28,341 bases of DNA from a virus. The translations under genes were made by a program, and so were the position numbers. The stretch spans positions 1 through 28,341 of the IMG/VR virus record IMGVR_UViG_3300030012_001857, one strand, 5' to 3'. Shown one piece after another: positions 1-6,323 of the stretch (position 1 is its first letter; each line of letters opens with the position of its first letter). The notes beneath the pieces were generated by a model. That model did no database searches. It saw only the letters and a list, made by a program, of their open reading frames with translations, and was not told the origin of the DNA.

Positions 1-60
1 TGTATCCAAGTCTTTTAAAAACTGACAGTTTTCATCGATTTGTATAGGTTGTTCATTCAT
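1..60 (-). CDS. Start of a leftward gene running off the window edge
   Basis: Twenty open codons are visible, beginning MNEQPIQIDENCQ on the minus strand, with no stop before the edge. The start is chosen because AAAGGATAATAACA sits immediately upstream, the same ribosome-binding context that precedes the next two leftward genes. The visible piece is polar and I do not recognise it. It is the third gene of a leftward set, separated from its neighbour by a hairpin leader rather than by an overlap. Confidence 0.6.
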   Translation of the reverse strand, partial: MNEQPIQIDENCQFLKDLDT

Positions 61-111
61 TGTTATTATCCTTTCTTTATTAGTTAAATCTTGCCCGGTC
101 AAATGACCGGG
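61..111 (-). promoter_or_regulatory. Repeated hairpin leader, copy 1
   Basis: Read on the minus strand this is an inverted repeat, CCCGGTC-ATTT-GACCGGG, beginning 6 nt after the stop codon of the metalloprotease gene. It is followed by GCAAGATTTAACTAAT and then GAAAGGATAATAACA just before the next start codon. The same order recurs at 544-597 and 805-905. The hairpin lacks a run of T after it, so it is a poor intrinsic terminator. It may be an RNA processing, stability or attenuation element, or a protein-bound operator. The role is inferred; the repetition is seen directly. Confidence 0.7.
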
Positions 112-117
112 ACTTGG

Positions 118-543
118 TTACGCTACTTGGAACTTATGAACGTAATTACAGAACGTGTTCCAAACTCGACTTTCATCTTCAACACTCCAATATGGCCAAG
201 GGTTTTTATCCATTAGAATACAACCTTCTTTATGACCCCATCCAAGACTGTGCACAATTTCGTGCCATACAATATATCTAAATTTTAGAGCATTGTACTC
301 TGTGGCATCTTCGGTAATATGAATTATTTTTTTACCTATGTAAGCCATACCAGCGTAACGAGCTTTTTTAACAACTCTGACCTCAATTCTAGGTAGACGT
401 TTTAAACCGGCACTCTGTAAGTCTCTGTTAACTTCGTAAAGAATGTCTATTACTCTACGTCTTACAGTATAGCGGTGCTCCTTTTCAGATTGCTCAAACA
501 ATTTTACATTGTATTTTTTTGGGAATTGATTAGCTAATTTCAT
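118..543 (-). CDS. Compact metzincin-type zinc metalloprotease
   Basis: This is a 141-residue protein with the zinc-binding motif HEIVHSLGWGH at residues 94-104, the full HExxHxxGxxH of metzincins: His94, His98 and His104 as ligands and Glu95 as catalytic base. Met111 in CILMDKNP lies 7 residues after the third His and could form the Met-turn. Before the motif, residues 52-78 look like alternating strands (IEVRVV, MAYIG, IIHI), as expected for the edge of such a protease fold. There is no signal peptide or membrane segment, so it probably acts inside the cell or is packaged. The target is unknown; host takeover, head maturation or cell-wall entry are all possible. The start is supported by GAAAGGATAATAAA directly upstream. 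Family assignment rests on the motif alone. Confidence 0.7.
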   Translation of the reverse strand: MKLANQFPKKYNVKLFEQSEKEHRYTVRRRVIDILYEVNRDLQSAGLKRLPRIEVRVVKKARYAGMAYIGKKIIHITEDATEYNALKFRYIVWHEIVHSLGWGHKEGCILMDKNPWPYWSVEDESRVWNTFCNYVHKFQVA

Positions 544-597
544 TTTATTATCCTTTCTTGATTGTTATTAAATCTTGCCCGGCCATAAATGACCGGG
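544..597 (-). promoter_or_regulatory. Repeated hairpin leader, copy 2
   Basis: On the minus strand the inverted repeat CCCGGTCA-TTTA-TGGCCGGG (8 bp with one mismatch) starts 6 nt after the stop of the 66-residue gene, the same distance as in copy 1. It is followed by GCAAGATTTAATAACAATC and then GAAAGGATAATAAA and the ATG of the metalloprotease gene. Hairpin, GCAAGATTT box and ribosome-binding context keep their order and spacing with copy 1. Confidence 0.7.
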
Positions 598-603
598 GCT
601 TTA

Positions 604-804
604 TTAGATACCACGCTTTACAATAAAATCACGTGTTTTAAGAGCGTCAATTTTGCAATCTGTATAGTAGATATTGCGTTTAGGATTGTCCTCACTTGGA
701 TTCCAAGACTCAACTTGATATTCTCTAGTCTCACTATCATAACGAACTACAACCGCAATATGAACTACACTGTTTATTTGATTACCTATTTGTCTTATAC
801 TCAT
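604..804 (-). CDS. Small protein of unknown function (66 residues)
   Basis: The protein begins MSIRQIGNQINSVVHIAVVV and continues with charged strands and a helical C-terminus (DALKTRDFIVKRG). It has no cysteine pairs, membrane segment or motif I recognise; the pattern suggests a small alpha/beta fold. The start is well supported by AAAGGATAATAAA, shared with both other leftward genes. It is the first gene of the leftward set as seen here, next to the control region. It may be an early gene or host-modifying protein by position only. Confidence 0.6.
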   Translation of the reverse strand: MSIRQIGNQINSVVHIAVVVRYDSETREYQVESWNPSEDNPKRNIYYTDCKIDALKTRDFIVKRGI

Positions 805-905
805 TTTATTATCCTTTCATTAGTTAAAAAATCTTGCGGTGGCTTTAAGTCAACCGGGTCTAAAATCAAGAGCACCGGGACTGTATCCGCTCCACCGCTA
901 GCGGT
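805..905 (-). promoter_or_regulatory. Repeated hairpin leader, copy 3, with larger stem and palindrome
   Basis: This copy keeps GCAAGATTTTTTAACTAAT and GAAAGGATAATAAA before the ATG, but its hairpin is larger. GCGGTGG pairs with CCACCGC (plus-strand arms 892-898 and 836-842). A possible inner stem pairs AGTC with GACT and CCGG with CCGG. The outer arm overlaps a perfect 12-bp palindrome, ACCGCTAGCGGT, at 894-905. As the first leader of the leftward unit it could act as a structured 5' untranslated region or an operator. I see no convincing minus-strand promoter next to it. Confidence 0.55.
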
Positions 906-1169
906 AAGAAAGAAAGATAAATTGTTTGTCAGTAATGTTAGCCTTTTCTGTATGTCGTAAGCTCTGCTAGGTTTAATCGGTTGTCGGAATTTCTCTTGTC
1001 TTTTCGTCTACTTGTCTACGCTTTTCCGTTGTAGGTGTTTCGATTACTTGTATAGTCATATTCATTTAGGGTGTGAGTTCTACTCAATATTGGTGAGTGA
1101 GCACTGCCAAGGGGCGAGTGATTAACATCATTCTAAACTAAATTATCAAAAAGCAACTGTGTAAGTTTA

Positions 1170-1207
1170 TGTAACAATTGTAACAAATGCAACAACAAAT
1201 GTAACAA
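1170..1207 (+). repeat. Iteron-like 9-bp direct repeats TGTAACAAn
   Basis: The units TGTAACAAT, TGTAACAAA and TGCAACAAC follow one another directly at 9-bp steps (1170, 1179, 1188). A fourth copy, TGTAACAAA, starts at 1200 after three extra bases. The next stretch is A+T-rich (GTTAAAATAAATTGATTT). Tandem repeats beside an A+T-rich stretch are typical of replication-initiator or repressor binding sites. I cannot tell which from sequence alone. Confidence 0.55.
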
Positions 1208-1234
1208 AAGTTAAAATAAATTGATTTGTCGAGG

Positions 1235-1247
1235 AGAAATAATTTCT
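1235..1247. promoter_or_regulatory. Small palindrome AGAAAT-A-ATTTCT
   Basis: A perfect 6-bp inverted repeat around one central base lies just after the iteron-like array. It has the size of a dimeric repressor half-site pair, but a 13-bp palindrome in A+T-rich DNA can arise by chance. Confidence 0.25.
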
Positions 1248-1262
1248 GAACTGAGGTAAAAA

Positions 1263-1336
1263 GTAAGTCCAACCCGGCACAGTTTGTGCTCTATTTTCTG
1301 AGATTCCGGGGTGCCGTTCAGCCTTGGCCAACTTAC
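1263..1336 (+). ncRNA. Structured RNA element upstream of the terminase gene
   Basis: Three nested stems can form together: GTAAGT (1263-1268) with ACTTAC (1331-1336), CCAA (1269-1272) with TTGG (1324-1327), and CGGCAC (1275-1280) with GTGCCG (1311-1316). They are separated by bulges. A competing hairpin, GCACA-GTT-TGTGC (1277-1289), shares the inner arm and would be exclusive with the third stem, a switch-like arrangement. It does not match any riboswitch, ribozyme or packaging RNA that I recognise. The strand is assumed to be that of the downstream genes. Confidence 0.4.
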
Positions 1337-1467
1337 CCTCAGACAATCTGTAAAGGACTGCGAGTTATCCTCTATAAAATTTCATATTGTGGGGATATTG
1401 TGGTGGTTTGGCTCGATTGGCTCGCTGCTAGCATCAAAATGAGAGTCGCATAAAAAATATAAATGTA

Positions 1468-1505
1468 GCCGGTCACCCCCGAGGATGGTGCAGTCGAAGA
1501 CTGGC
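1468..1505 (+). other. Hairpin in the presumed leader of the terminase gene
   Basis: GCCGGTC (1468-1474) pairs with GACTGGC (1499-1505) with one G-T wobble. The distal arm can instead fold locally as CAGTC-GAA-GACTG (1491-1503). No T run follows, so it is not an intrinsic terminator. Together with the fold at 1263-1336 it makes the leader region strongly structured. Confidence 0.35.
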
Positions 1506-1570
1506 CCCTCATCACATTTTACACGCTCAGATTTTCAACACCACTTTTAGCTACCATAGTATCGGATAAA

Positions 1571-2983
1571 GTGTTACTATTGTGTTATATGCAAAATGTA
1601 GTATTTGAACCTCATCCCGGTCCTCAAACAGAGGCATTACAACGATCAGAGAAAGAAATACTTTATGGTGGTGCAAGAGGGGGCGGTAAATCTACTGCTA
1701 TGACTGCTTGGATGGTCGAACCTCATTATATTGAAAATCCTTTATATCGGGGCCTCGTTATCAGAAGAAACTATACTGACCTAAGAGACTGGATTGATAA
1801 TGCTAGGCATATGTGGCGGTATCTTGATGTTAAGGTAGTTGGTAATCCAGCAGAATTTAGATTTCCTAGTGGTGCTAAAATAAGAACTGGTCACCTTTCT
1901 GATGAGAATAGCTGGTCTGCATTCCTAGGACACGAATACCATAAAATGGGAATTGAGGAGCTTACTCTAATTGATACTGAGGAAAAGTATTTAAGGCTTA
2001 TATCTTCAGCTCGAACAACCGTACCAGAGTTACAAGTTCAAATCTTTTGTACAACTAATCCGGGTGGACCCGGTCACCATTGGGTAAGAAGTCGTTGGAT
2101 TGATACTGCCTATAACAAAACATATCAAGATGATAGAGGTAACACTAGAATATTTATACCTAGTCGAATCTATGACAACCCTACTCTTATGGAAGTAGAC
2201 CCCGGATATTTAGATATGTTAGAATCATTACCAGATGAATTAAGAAGTGCTTGGTTAGAGGGTTCGTGGGATACGTTTGCTGGCCAGTATTTTAAAGATT
2301 TTAACAGAGATGTACACGTATTAGAGCCTTTTAAAATACCAGAGGGTTGGAGAAGATACAGATGTATTGACTATGGTTATACAAACTACTTTGCTTGTAT
2401 TTGGGCAGCAGTGGATTATGATGGTAATGTATTTATTTACAGAGAACATTATGAAAAAGAAAAACATTTAGACTATCACATAGCTCGAATACTTGAGCTC
2501 TCTGGTGATGAAGATATTTATCTAACTATTGGCGATCCAGCTATGTGGATTAGAAACCCTCAGAACACTAACAGAAGTGATGAGAAACTGCCTAGTATGC
2601 TCTCTATAGCCGATATAATGCTTATGAAAGGTATACCTATAGTTAAAGCAAATAATGACCGTATAAACGGTTGGAATAATATGCGTGAGTATTTGCACTG
2701 GGATGGTGATGTTCATCGTAAAATAATTAAAAAGCGGCCCAAACTATTCATATTTGAAAATTGCGAGAACTGGATTAGAACTATCCCAAGTTTAAGTCAC
2801 GATAAATTTAGAGTAGAAGACGTAGATACGAAGATGGAAGACCATTTGGCTGATACCACTCGCTATCTATTGTTTCATATTGGTAGACCAGATAAACCAT
2901 TGCCAGCTAAGAGCTGGGTTATTCGTGAGCTCGAATCTTTGGAAAAGATGGATGTAGGAAATGAACTTACGATCAGAAATTAA
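1571..2983 (+). CDS. Terminase large subunit (DNA packaging ATPase and nuclease)
   Basis: This is the motor that drives DNA into the prohead and cuts it. The N-terminal ATPase domain has Walker A GGARGGGKST (residues 33-42), a Walker B-like MGIEEL (126-131, acidic pair Glu129-Glu130) and the coupling motif CTTNPGG (160-166). The C-terminal RNase H-like nuclease has Asp267 in RCIDYGY, Asp322 in IGDPAMW, and DHLADTTRYLLF near residues 424-435, the usual last acidic motif. At 470 residues it is normal in size. The GTG at 1571 has a GGAT 4 nt upstream; an ATG at 1589 would remove six residues and may be the real start. It opens the late gene block, directly after a structured gene-free region. 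Confidence 0.93.
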   Translation: MLLLCYMQNVVFEPHPGPQTEALQRSEKEILYGGARGGGKSTAMTAWMVEPHYIENPLYRGLVIRRNYTDLRDWIDNARHMWRYLDVKVVGNPAEFRFPSGAKIRTGHLSDENSWSAFLGHEYHKMGIEELTLIDTEEKYLRLISSARTTVPELQVQIFCTTNPGGPGHHWVRSRWIDTAYNKTYQDDRGNTRIFIPSRIYDNPTLMEVDPGYLDMLESLPDELRSAWLEGSWDTFAGQYFKDFNRDVHVLEPFKIPEGWRRYRCIDYGYTNYFACIWAAVDYDGNVFIYREHYEKEKHLDYHIARILELSGDEDIYLTIGDPAMWIRNPQNTNRSDEKLPSMLSIADIMLMKGIPIVKANNDRINGWNNMREYLHWDGDVHRKIIKKRPKLFIFENCENWIRTIPSLSHDKFRVEDVDTKMEDHLADTTRYLLFHIGRPDKPLPAKSWVIRELESLEKMDVGNELTIRN

Positions 2984-3173
2984 CAACTGGTTAGAAATAT
3001 CATATTATGATAGTGTTGACGAAAAGTGGAAAAAGTTTCATATTAGTATGGATGAAGTCTGTAAGGAAAATGAAGACTTATGGAAAATGGAATTAGATAT
3101 TGCTCTACAAGACATTATCTATGAAAAAGAAAAACTAAACATTAGAGGTACGATACAAGATGCACTCCAGTAA
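2961..3173 (+). CDS. Small acidic helical protein of unknown function
   Basis: A 70-residue protein, rich in Glu, Lys and Trp and predicted helical, starting MNLRSEINNWLEI. Its start lies 23 bases inside the end of the terminase gene, with GTAGGAA just upstream, so translation is probably coupled. There is no motif I recognise. Placed between large terminase and portal, it could be a packaging accessory protein, but nothing in the sequence proves this. Confidence 0.65.
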   Translation: MNLRSEINNWLEISYYDSVDEKWKKFHISMDEVCKENEDLWKMELDIALQDIIYEKEKLNIRGTIQDALQ

Positions 3174-3288
3174 AAAAATGAGCAGCAAGAAAAAGAAATT
3201 TCTTGAGATGATTATGAAAAAAAAGAAGAAGAGCAAAGGGATGAAAGGCTCACAACCTAACAAAGGTAAAGGTGGTGGTGGATATTAG
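3160..3288 (+). CDS. Very small, extremely basic protein (42 residues)
   Basis: ATG at 3160 opens a 42-codon frame ending in TAG at 3286-3288. It overlaps the previous gene by 14 bases and its last base is the first base of the portal GTG. The product is nearly half lysine, with runs SKKKKF and MKKKKKSKG and a glycine tail KGKGGGGY. The perfect fit between two genes supports it as real. A polycationic peptide could bind DNA or RNA or be packaged; no family is recognised. Confidence 0.6.
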   Translation: MHSSKKMSSKKKKFLEMIMKKKKKSKGMKGSQPNKGKGGGGY

Positions 3289-5078
3289 TGGCTGAAGAAC
3301 TCTATCCAATTGGAGCTGAGGCAGCTACCAAGAATTACAATCCAGATGAGGCGACTAAACAAAAGATAAAAGAACTTCAGAAGAAGTTTGTTCTATCTAG
3401 ACGTTCTAAGCAATCTACAATGAAACACTGGAGAGAGGCAGAATCTCTCTACGCTGGACAACACTGGGGTAACTTTAAGTTGCCAGAATATAAGAATCAA
3501 ATGACTATCGATATGATAGCCAGTGCAATAGACACTATGATTCCAATACTTTCTACCAGACCCCCCAAAATAGACGTAATTGCATACGGTGAAAACGAAG
3601 AAGATCGTTTGATAGCTGAAACAATGCAAGGTGTTATGGATGAGTTATGGAATGTAAGAGGTATGACTGACCTTATGCCAGAGTGGTTATTAGACTTTTT
3701 AGTCTATGGAACTGGTGTTTTAAAGGTACACTTTCGCAATGAGGATGATATGCCCGATTGTGACGTTGTGGACCCATATGCTTTTTATGTAAACCCTAGT
3801 GCTACTAAGATGGAGAACGCAGAGTATGTGATTTACGCAGCTCCAACTCCGTTGCATATCATTAGAGAAAAATATGAAAACGGCCACTTCGTGGCACCAG
3901 AGAGTAAGCTTGGCGATTATGAGGCGATGAAACTCTACCAAGAGTATGACCCAAATGAAAAGCAATCTCAAAAAGCTAAATTAAAAACTGATACTGGTGG
4001 GCACTTTGTTGTTGAAGACCAGCAAGAGGCTTACAAAGAATTAGAACCAAGAGCACTACTAATTGAATGCTATATGAGGGACCCCAAGAACCCCAATAAG
4101 CTATTAATGACAACCGTTGCTAATAACGTGTTGCTATACGATGGTGAATATAAATATCCTTTCTTTAATCGTGATAATGGCTTACCGCATCCCTTTCCAT
4201 TTGTTACTCTAAAAAACAATGGTAGTGCTCATAGTTTTTGGGGTAAACCAGAACCAAAAAGATTAAAAGGATTAAATCTTGCTTTAGACCAGATTACATC
4301 CCAAGTGCTTGACAATATTGCTTTAACTGCTAATCCAATGTGGGTAGTAGATGAGACATCTCAAGTTACAGACCAGATAACAAATAGACCCGGTTCTATT
4401 ATCAGAAAGAAAGGACCCGGAGCAGTACAGATGCAGAATCCATCAAGTGTCCCCGGGTATGTATTTAACTTTTACAATCTGCTTACAGATGCTTTTGAAG
4501 TTGTGTCTGGTATAAATCCAAGTTCTCAAGGTAGAGCAGATACTAATGTTACGTCTGGTGTACAAGCTCAGATAATGAGACAAGCTGCTACTACAAAGAT
4601 AGAATACAAAGCTCGAGTCATTGACAGAGGTATACAAACCCTAGGCCAGATGTGGCTTATGATGTTTTTAAACCTAGGAAGTAAAATACATTGGGTATCT
4701 GTAACAGACCCAGATGGTATATCAGAGATGAGAGATGTCGTAGGTGCTGCTTTTAAGGACCGTAAAATGGCCGTAAGAGCTAAAGCTGGCAGTATGTTAC
4801 CAGAGAACAGACAATTCCTAGAAAATAAGATTTTACAGTTAGCTCAGATGGGTGCATTAACAGACCAAGAATACATATTAGAGCATATGGAACTTCCCGG
4901 CAAGGAACGTCTGTTAAGAAAACTAAAGGAACAAAAAGAGGCTCAAGCTCAAGCGATGCAAGAGCAGCAAGGTATGGCTGATATGGGTAACGATCCAGCA
5001 GCTATACTAGAGAACCTACAGAATAATCCAGAGCTAGCACAACAAATGCAAGGACAATTAGGTGTCGAAGAAGCCTAA
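3288..5078 (+). CDS. Portal protein (head-tail connector)
   Basis: The portal is the dodecameric ring at the packaging vertex. This 596-residue protein sits directly after the terminase and before scaffold and capsid genes, the usual position. It opens with a basic helical region, then a segment IDMIASAIDTMIPILSTRPPKIDV (about residues 75-98) typical of podovirus-type portals. Later comes GINPSSQGRADTNVTSG (near 410-426), reminiscent of the polar turn before the long wing helices. A Gln/Glu/Met-rich C-terminal tail resembles a barrel. The start is GTG at 3288, overlapping the preceding stop by one base; no in-frame ATG lies nearby. Recognition is by pattern and position. Confidence 0.85.
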   Translation: MAEELYPIGAEAATKNYNPDEATKQKIKELQKKFVLSRRSKQSTMKHWREAESLYAGQHWGNFKLPEYKNQMTIDMIASAIDTMIPILSTRPPKIDVIAYGENEEDRLIAETMQGVMDELWNVRGMTDLMPEWLLDFLVYGTGVLKVHFRNEDDMPDCDVVDPYAFYVNPSATKMENAEYVIYAAPTPLHIIREKYENGHFVAPESKLGDYEAMKLYQEYDPNEKQSQKAKLKTDTGGHFVVEDQQEAYKELEPRALLIECYMRDPKNPNKLLMTTVANNVLLYDGEYKYPFFNRDNGLPHPFPFVTLKNNGSAHSFWGKPEPKRLKGLNLALDQITSQVLDNIALTANPMWVVDETSQVTDQITNRPGSIIRKKGPGAVQMQNPSSVPGYVFNFYNLLTDAFEVVSGINPSSQGRADTNVTSGVQAQIMRQAATTKIEYKARVIDRGIQTLGQMWLMMFLNLGSKIHWVSVTDPDGISEMRDVVGAAFKDRKMAVRAKAGSMLPENRQFLENKILQLAQMGALTDQEYILEHMELPGKERLLRKLKEQKEAQAQAMQEQQGMADMGNDPAAILENLQNNPELAQQMQGQLGVEEA

Positions 5079-5361
5079 ATCAAAAGGTGGAAGACCAAAA
5101 ACTGGTTGGGGTGATGCAATACGTAAGCATCCAGCAGTTCCTAACGTCATTGACAAGATATTTACGGCTGCTATGGATGATACAGACGATAGACAACCAA
5201 ATGCTTGGAAGTTGTTAATGGATAGGATAGCACCACAATTAAAGGCTGAAACAGTCACTTTAGACACTGATAGCAGTGTAAAAGGTGTAATTGTTTTACC
5301 AGAGAAAAAACCAATCGAAGTTGCGGAAATAAATGAGGAAAAAGTACAAGCAAAGGCTTGA
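5062..5361 (+). CDS. Small protein, possibly terminase-small-subunit-like
   Basis: A 99-residue protein with a GTG start at 5062, 17 bases inside the portal gene, and AAGGA about 7 nt upstream. The N-terminus KPKSKGGRPKTGWGDAIRK is basic, like DNA-binding leaders in some small terminase families. The middle, RQPNAWKLLMDRIAPQLKAE, resembles the short helical unit (xPxAWxxLLxRxxPxxxK) seen in such proteins. An acidic tail follows. If it is the small terminase, its position after the portal rather than before the large subunit is unusual. It may instead be a head protein; confidence in function is low. Confidence 0.6.
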   Translation: MSKKPKSKGGRPKTGWGDAIRKHPAVPNVIDKIFTAAMDDTDDRQPNAWKLLMDRIAPQLKAETVTLDTDSSVKGVIVLPEKKPIEVAEINEEKVQAKA

Positions 5362-5400
5362 TACAAATTGGAATAAAACGCAAACTGAGAGGAAATAAAG

Positions 5401-6312
5401 ATGGAAAATATCAATACCGCAGCTAACATATCCGCAGAGGATAAAGCTGCGTTGATGGAACAAGGATTTACACCCCAAGATAACTTTAAAGAAGTTAAGG
5501 GAGAAGAATTATCAATGGCTCCGGCACTCAATGCGAGTGCATCAGAGGCTGATGCAAGCCAATCTGTAGAATCGGAGAAACCTACAGATGATATGCAGAC
5601 TAAAGAGGTAGTACCAGACAGTTATACGTTTGGTGACAAGGAATATAGCCAAGAACAAATAATGGCTGCCTTGGATGATCACTCTAATAAGGAAAAATGG
5701 CAGAAGTCATATACTGAGCGTGACCAAGAACTCGCAGAACATCGCAAAAGTGTAGAAAATCAACTTAACCAAATAAAGGCGATACAACAAGACGAGAAAC
5801 TAATGAACACACTCAAGGATTTTCTTGGAGATGATCATCCATTGTTTTCGCTACCTACGGTCAACCAAACTAATAGCACAGTTCAGAACACCGAGAACCC
5901 AGCAGAGCAATCAGAATACAATTCTAATTCTGCTATCGAGGAGCTACAAGACCAGATTGCAACGATGCAAGCTGAAAAAGAACTTGATTTAGAAATAAGT
6001 CAATTGCGTAATCAGTATCCAGCTTTAAATGAAGAGGCTATGGATGAAATACTTGAGTTAGCAGTAGACAGAGGAATCGAGAGCTTAGAAGATGCTTACA
6101 AAATTGCACGTTTTGATGCTGCTGAATCATCGGCTATAAGTAAGGCTCACTCTGCTTTTGAAGAGGCAGAGAAACTTAAAGCGATTCCGGAATCAGATGG
6201 AAGAGCAAGTGGGGATAAGGAAGTTCCAACTCCTCAATTGACAGACCCAAATGATTTACGGAGTTACATAATGAATGAATACGGAGATAGTCTCTTCGGT
6301 AGGAATAAATAA
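5401..6312 (+). CDS. Scaffolding protein (capsid assembly)
   Basis: A 303-residue, strongly acidic and mostly helical protein directly before the major capsid gene, the standard place for a scaffold. The first 80 residues look disordered. A coiled-coil-like stretch runs about 105-140, and a second with long heptads (IEELQDQIATMQAEKELDLEIS) runs about 179-245. The C-terminus, DLRSYIMNEYGDSLFGRNK, is short and mixed-charge, as in scaffolds that bind the capsid through their tail. There is no protease motif. GAGAGGAAATAAAG precedes the ATG. Assignment is by position and composition; sequence identity of scaffolds is usually too low to use. Confidence 0.75.
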   Translation: MENINTAANISAEDKAALMEQGFTPQDNFKEVKGEELSMAPALNASASEADASQSVESEKPTDDMQTKEVVPDSYTFGDKEYSQEQIMAALDDHSNKEKWQKSYTERDQELAEHRKSVENQLNQIKAIQQDEKLMNTLKDFLGDDHPLFSLPTVNQTNSTVQNTENPAEQSEYNSNSAIEELQDQIATMQAEKELDLEISQLRNQYPALNEEAMDEILELAVDRGIESLEDAYKIARFDAAESSAISKAHSAFEEAEKLKAIPESDGRASGDKEVPTPQLTDPNDLRSYIMNEYGDSLFGRNK

Positions 6313-6323
6313 GGAGAAATAAA

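Larger units (their letters stand above)
906..1570. other. Gene-free divergent control region
   Basis: About 665 bases separate the leftward genes from the rightward late genes. No open frame here has a plausible start and ribosome-binding site. The stretch holds 9-bp direct repeats (1170-1207), a 13-bp odd palindrome (1235-1247), a multi-stem RNA-like fold (1263-1336), a short direct repeat GGCTCGATTGGCTCG (about 1409-1423) and a hairpin before the terminase gene (1468-1505). TATAAA-like boxes occur (for example 1373-1378) but none has a good -35 partner. Likely roles are divergent transcription control, a replication origin, or packaging recognition next to the terminase gene; all are inferred. 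Confidence 0.6.

Noticed and set aside
61-111. Leader hairpins as ordinary intrinsic terminators
   Set aside because: The stems are followed by CAAGATTT rather than a T run, and the same stretch leads directly into a ribosome-binding site.
589-960. Rightward open frame of 123 codons
   Set aside because: It lies opposite the 66-residue leftward gene and through its hairpin leader, has no ribosome-binding site, and its composition looks like a translation of the opposite strand.
1468-1520. Hammerhead-type ribozyme in the terminase leader
   Set aside because: GAGGATG and GTCGAAGAC looked suggestive, but the conserved CUGAUGA and GAAA core is not present in the right arrangement.
5058-5531. Leftward open frame of 157 codons
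   Set aside because: It runs antisense through the 99-residue gene and the start of the scaffold gene, in a block where all convincing genes are rightward; its Ser/Phe/Ala-rich product looks like a shadow.
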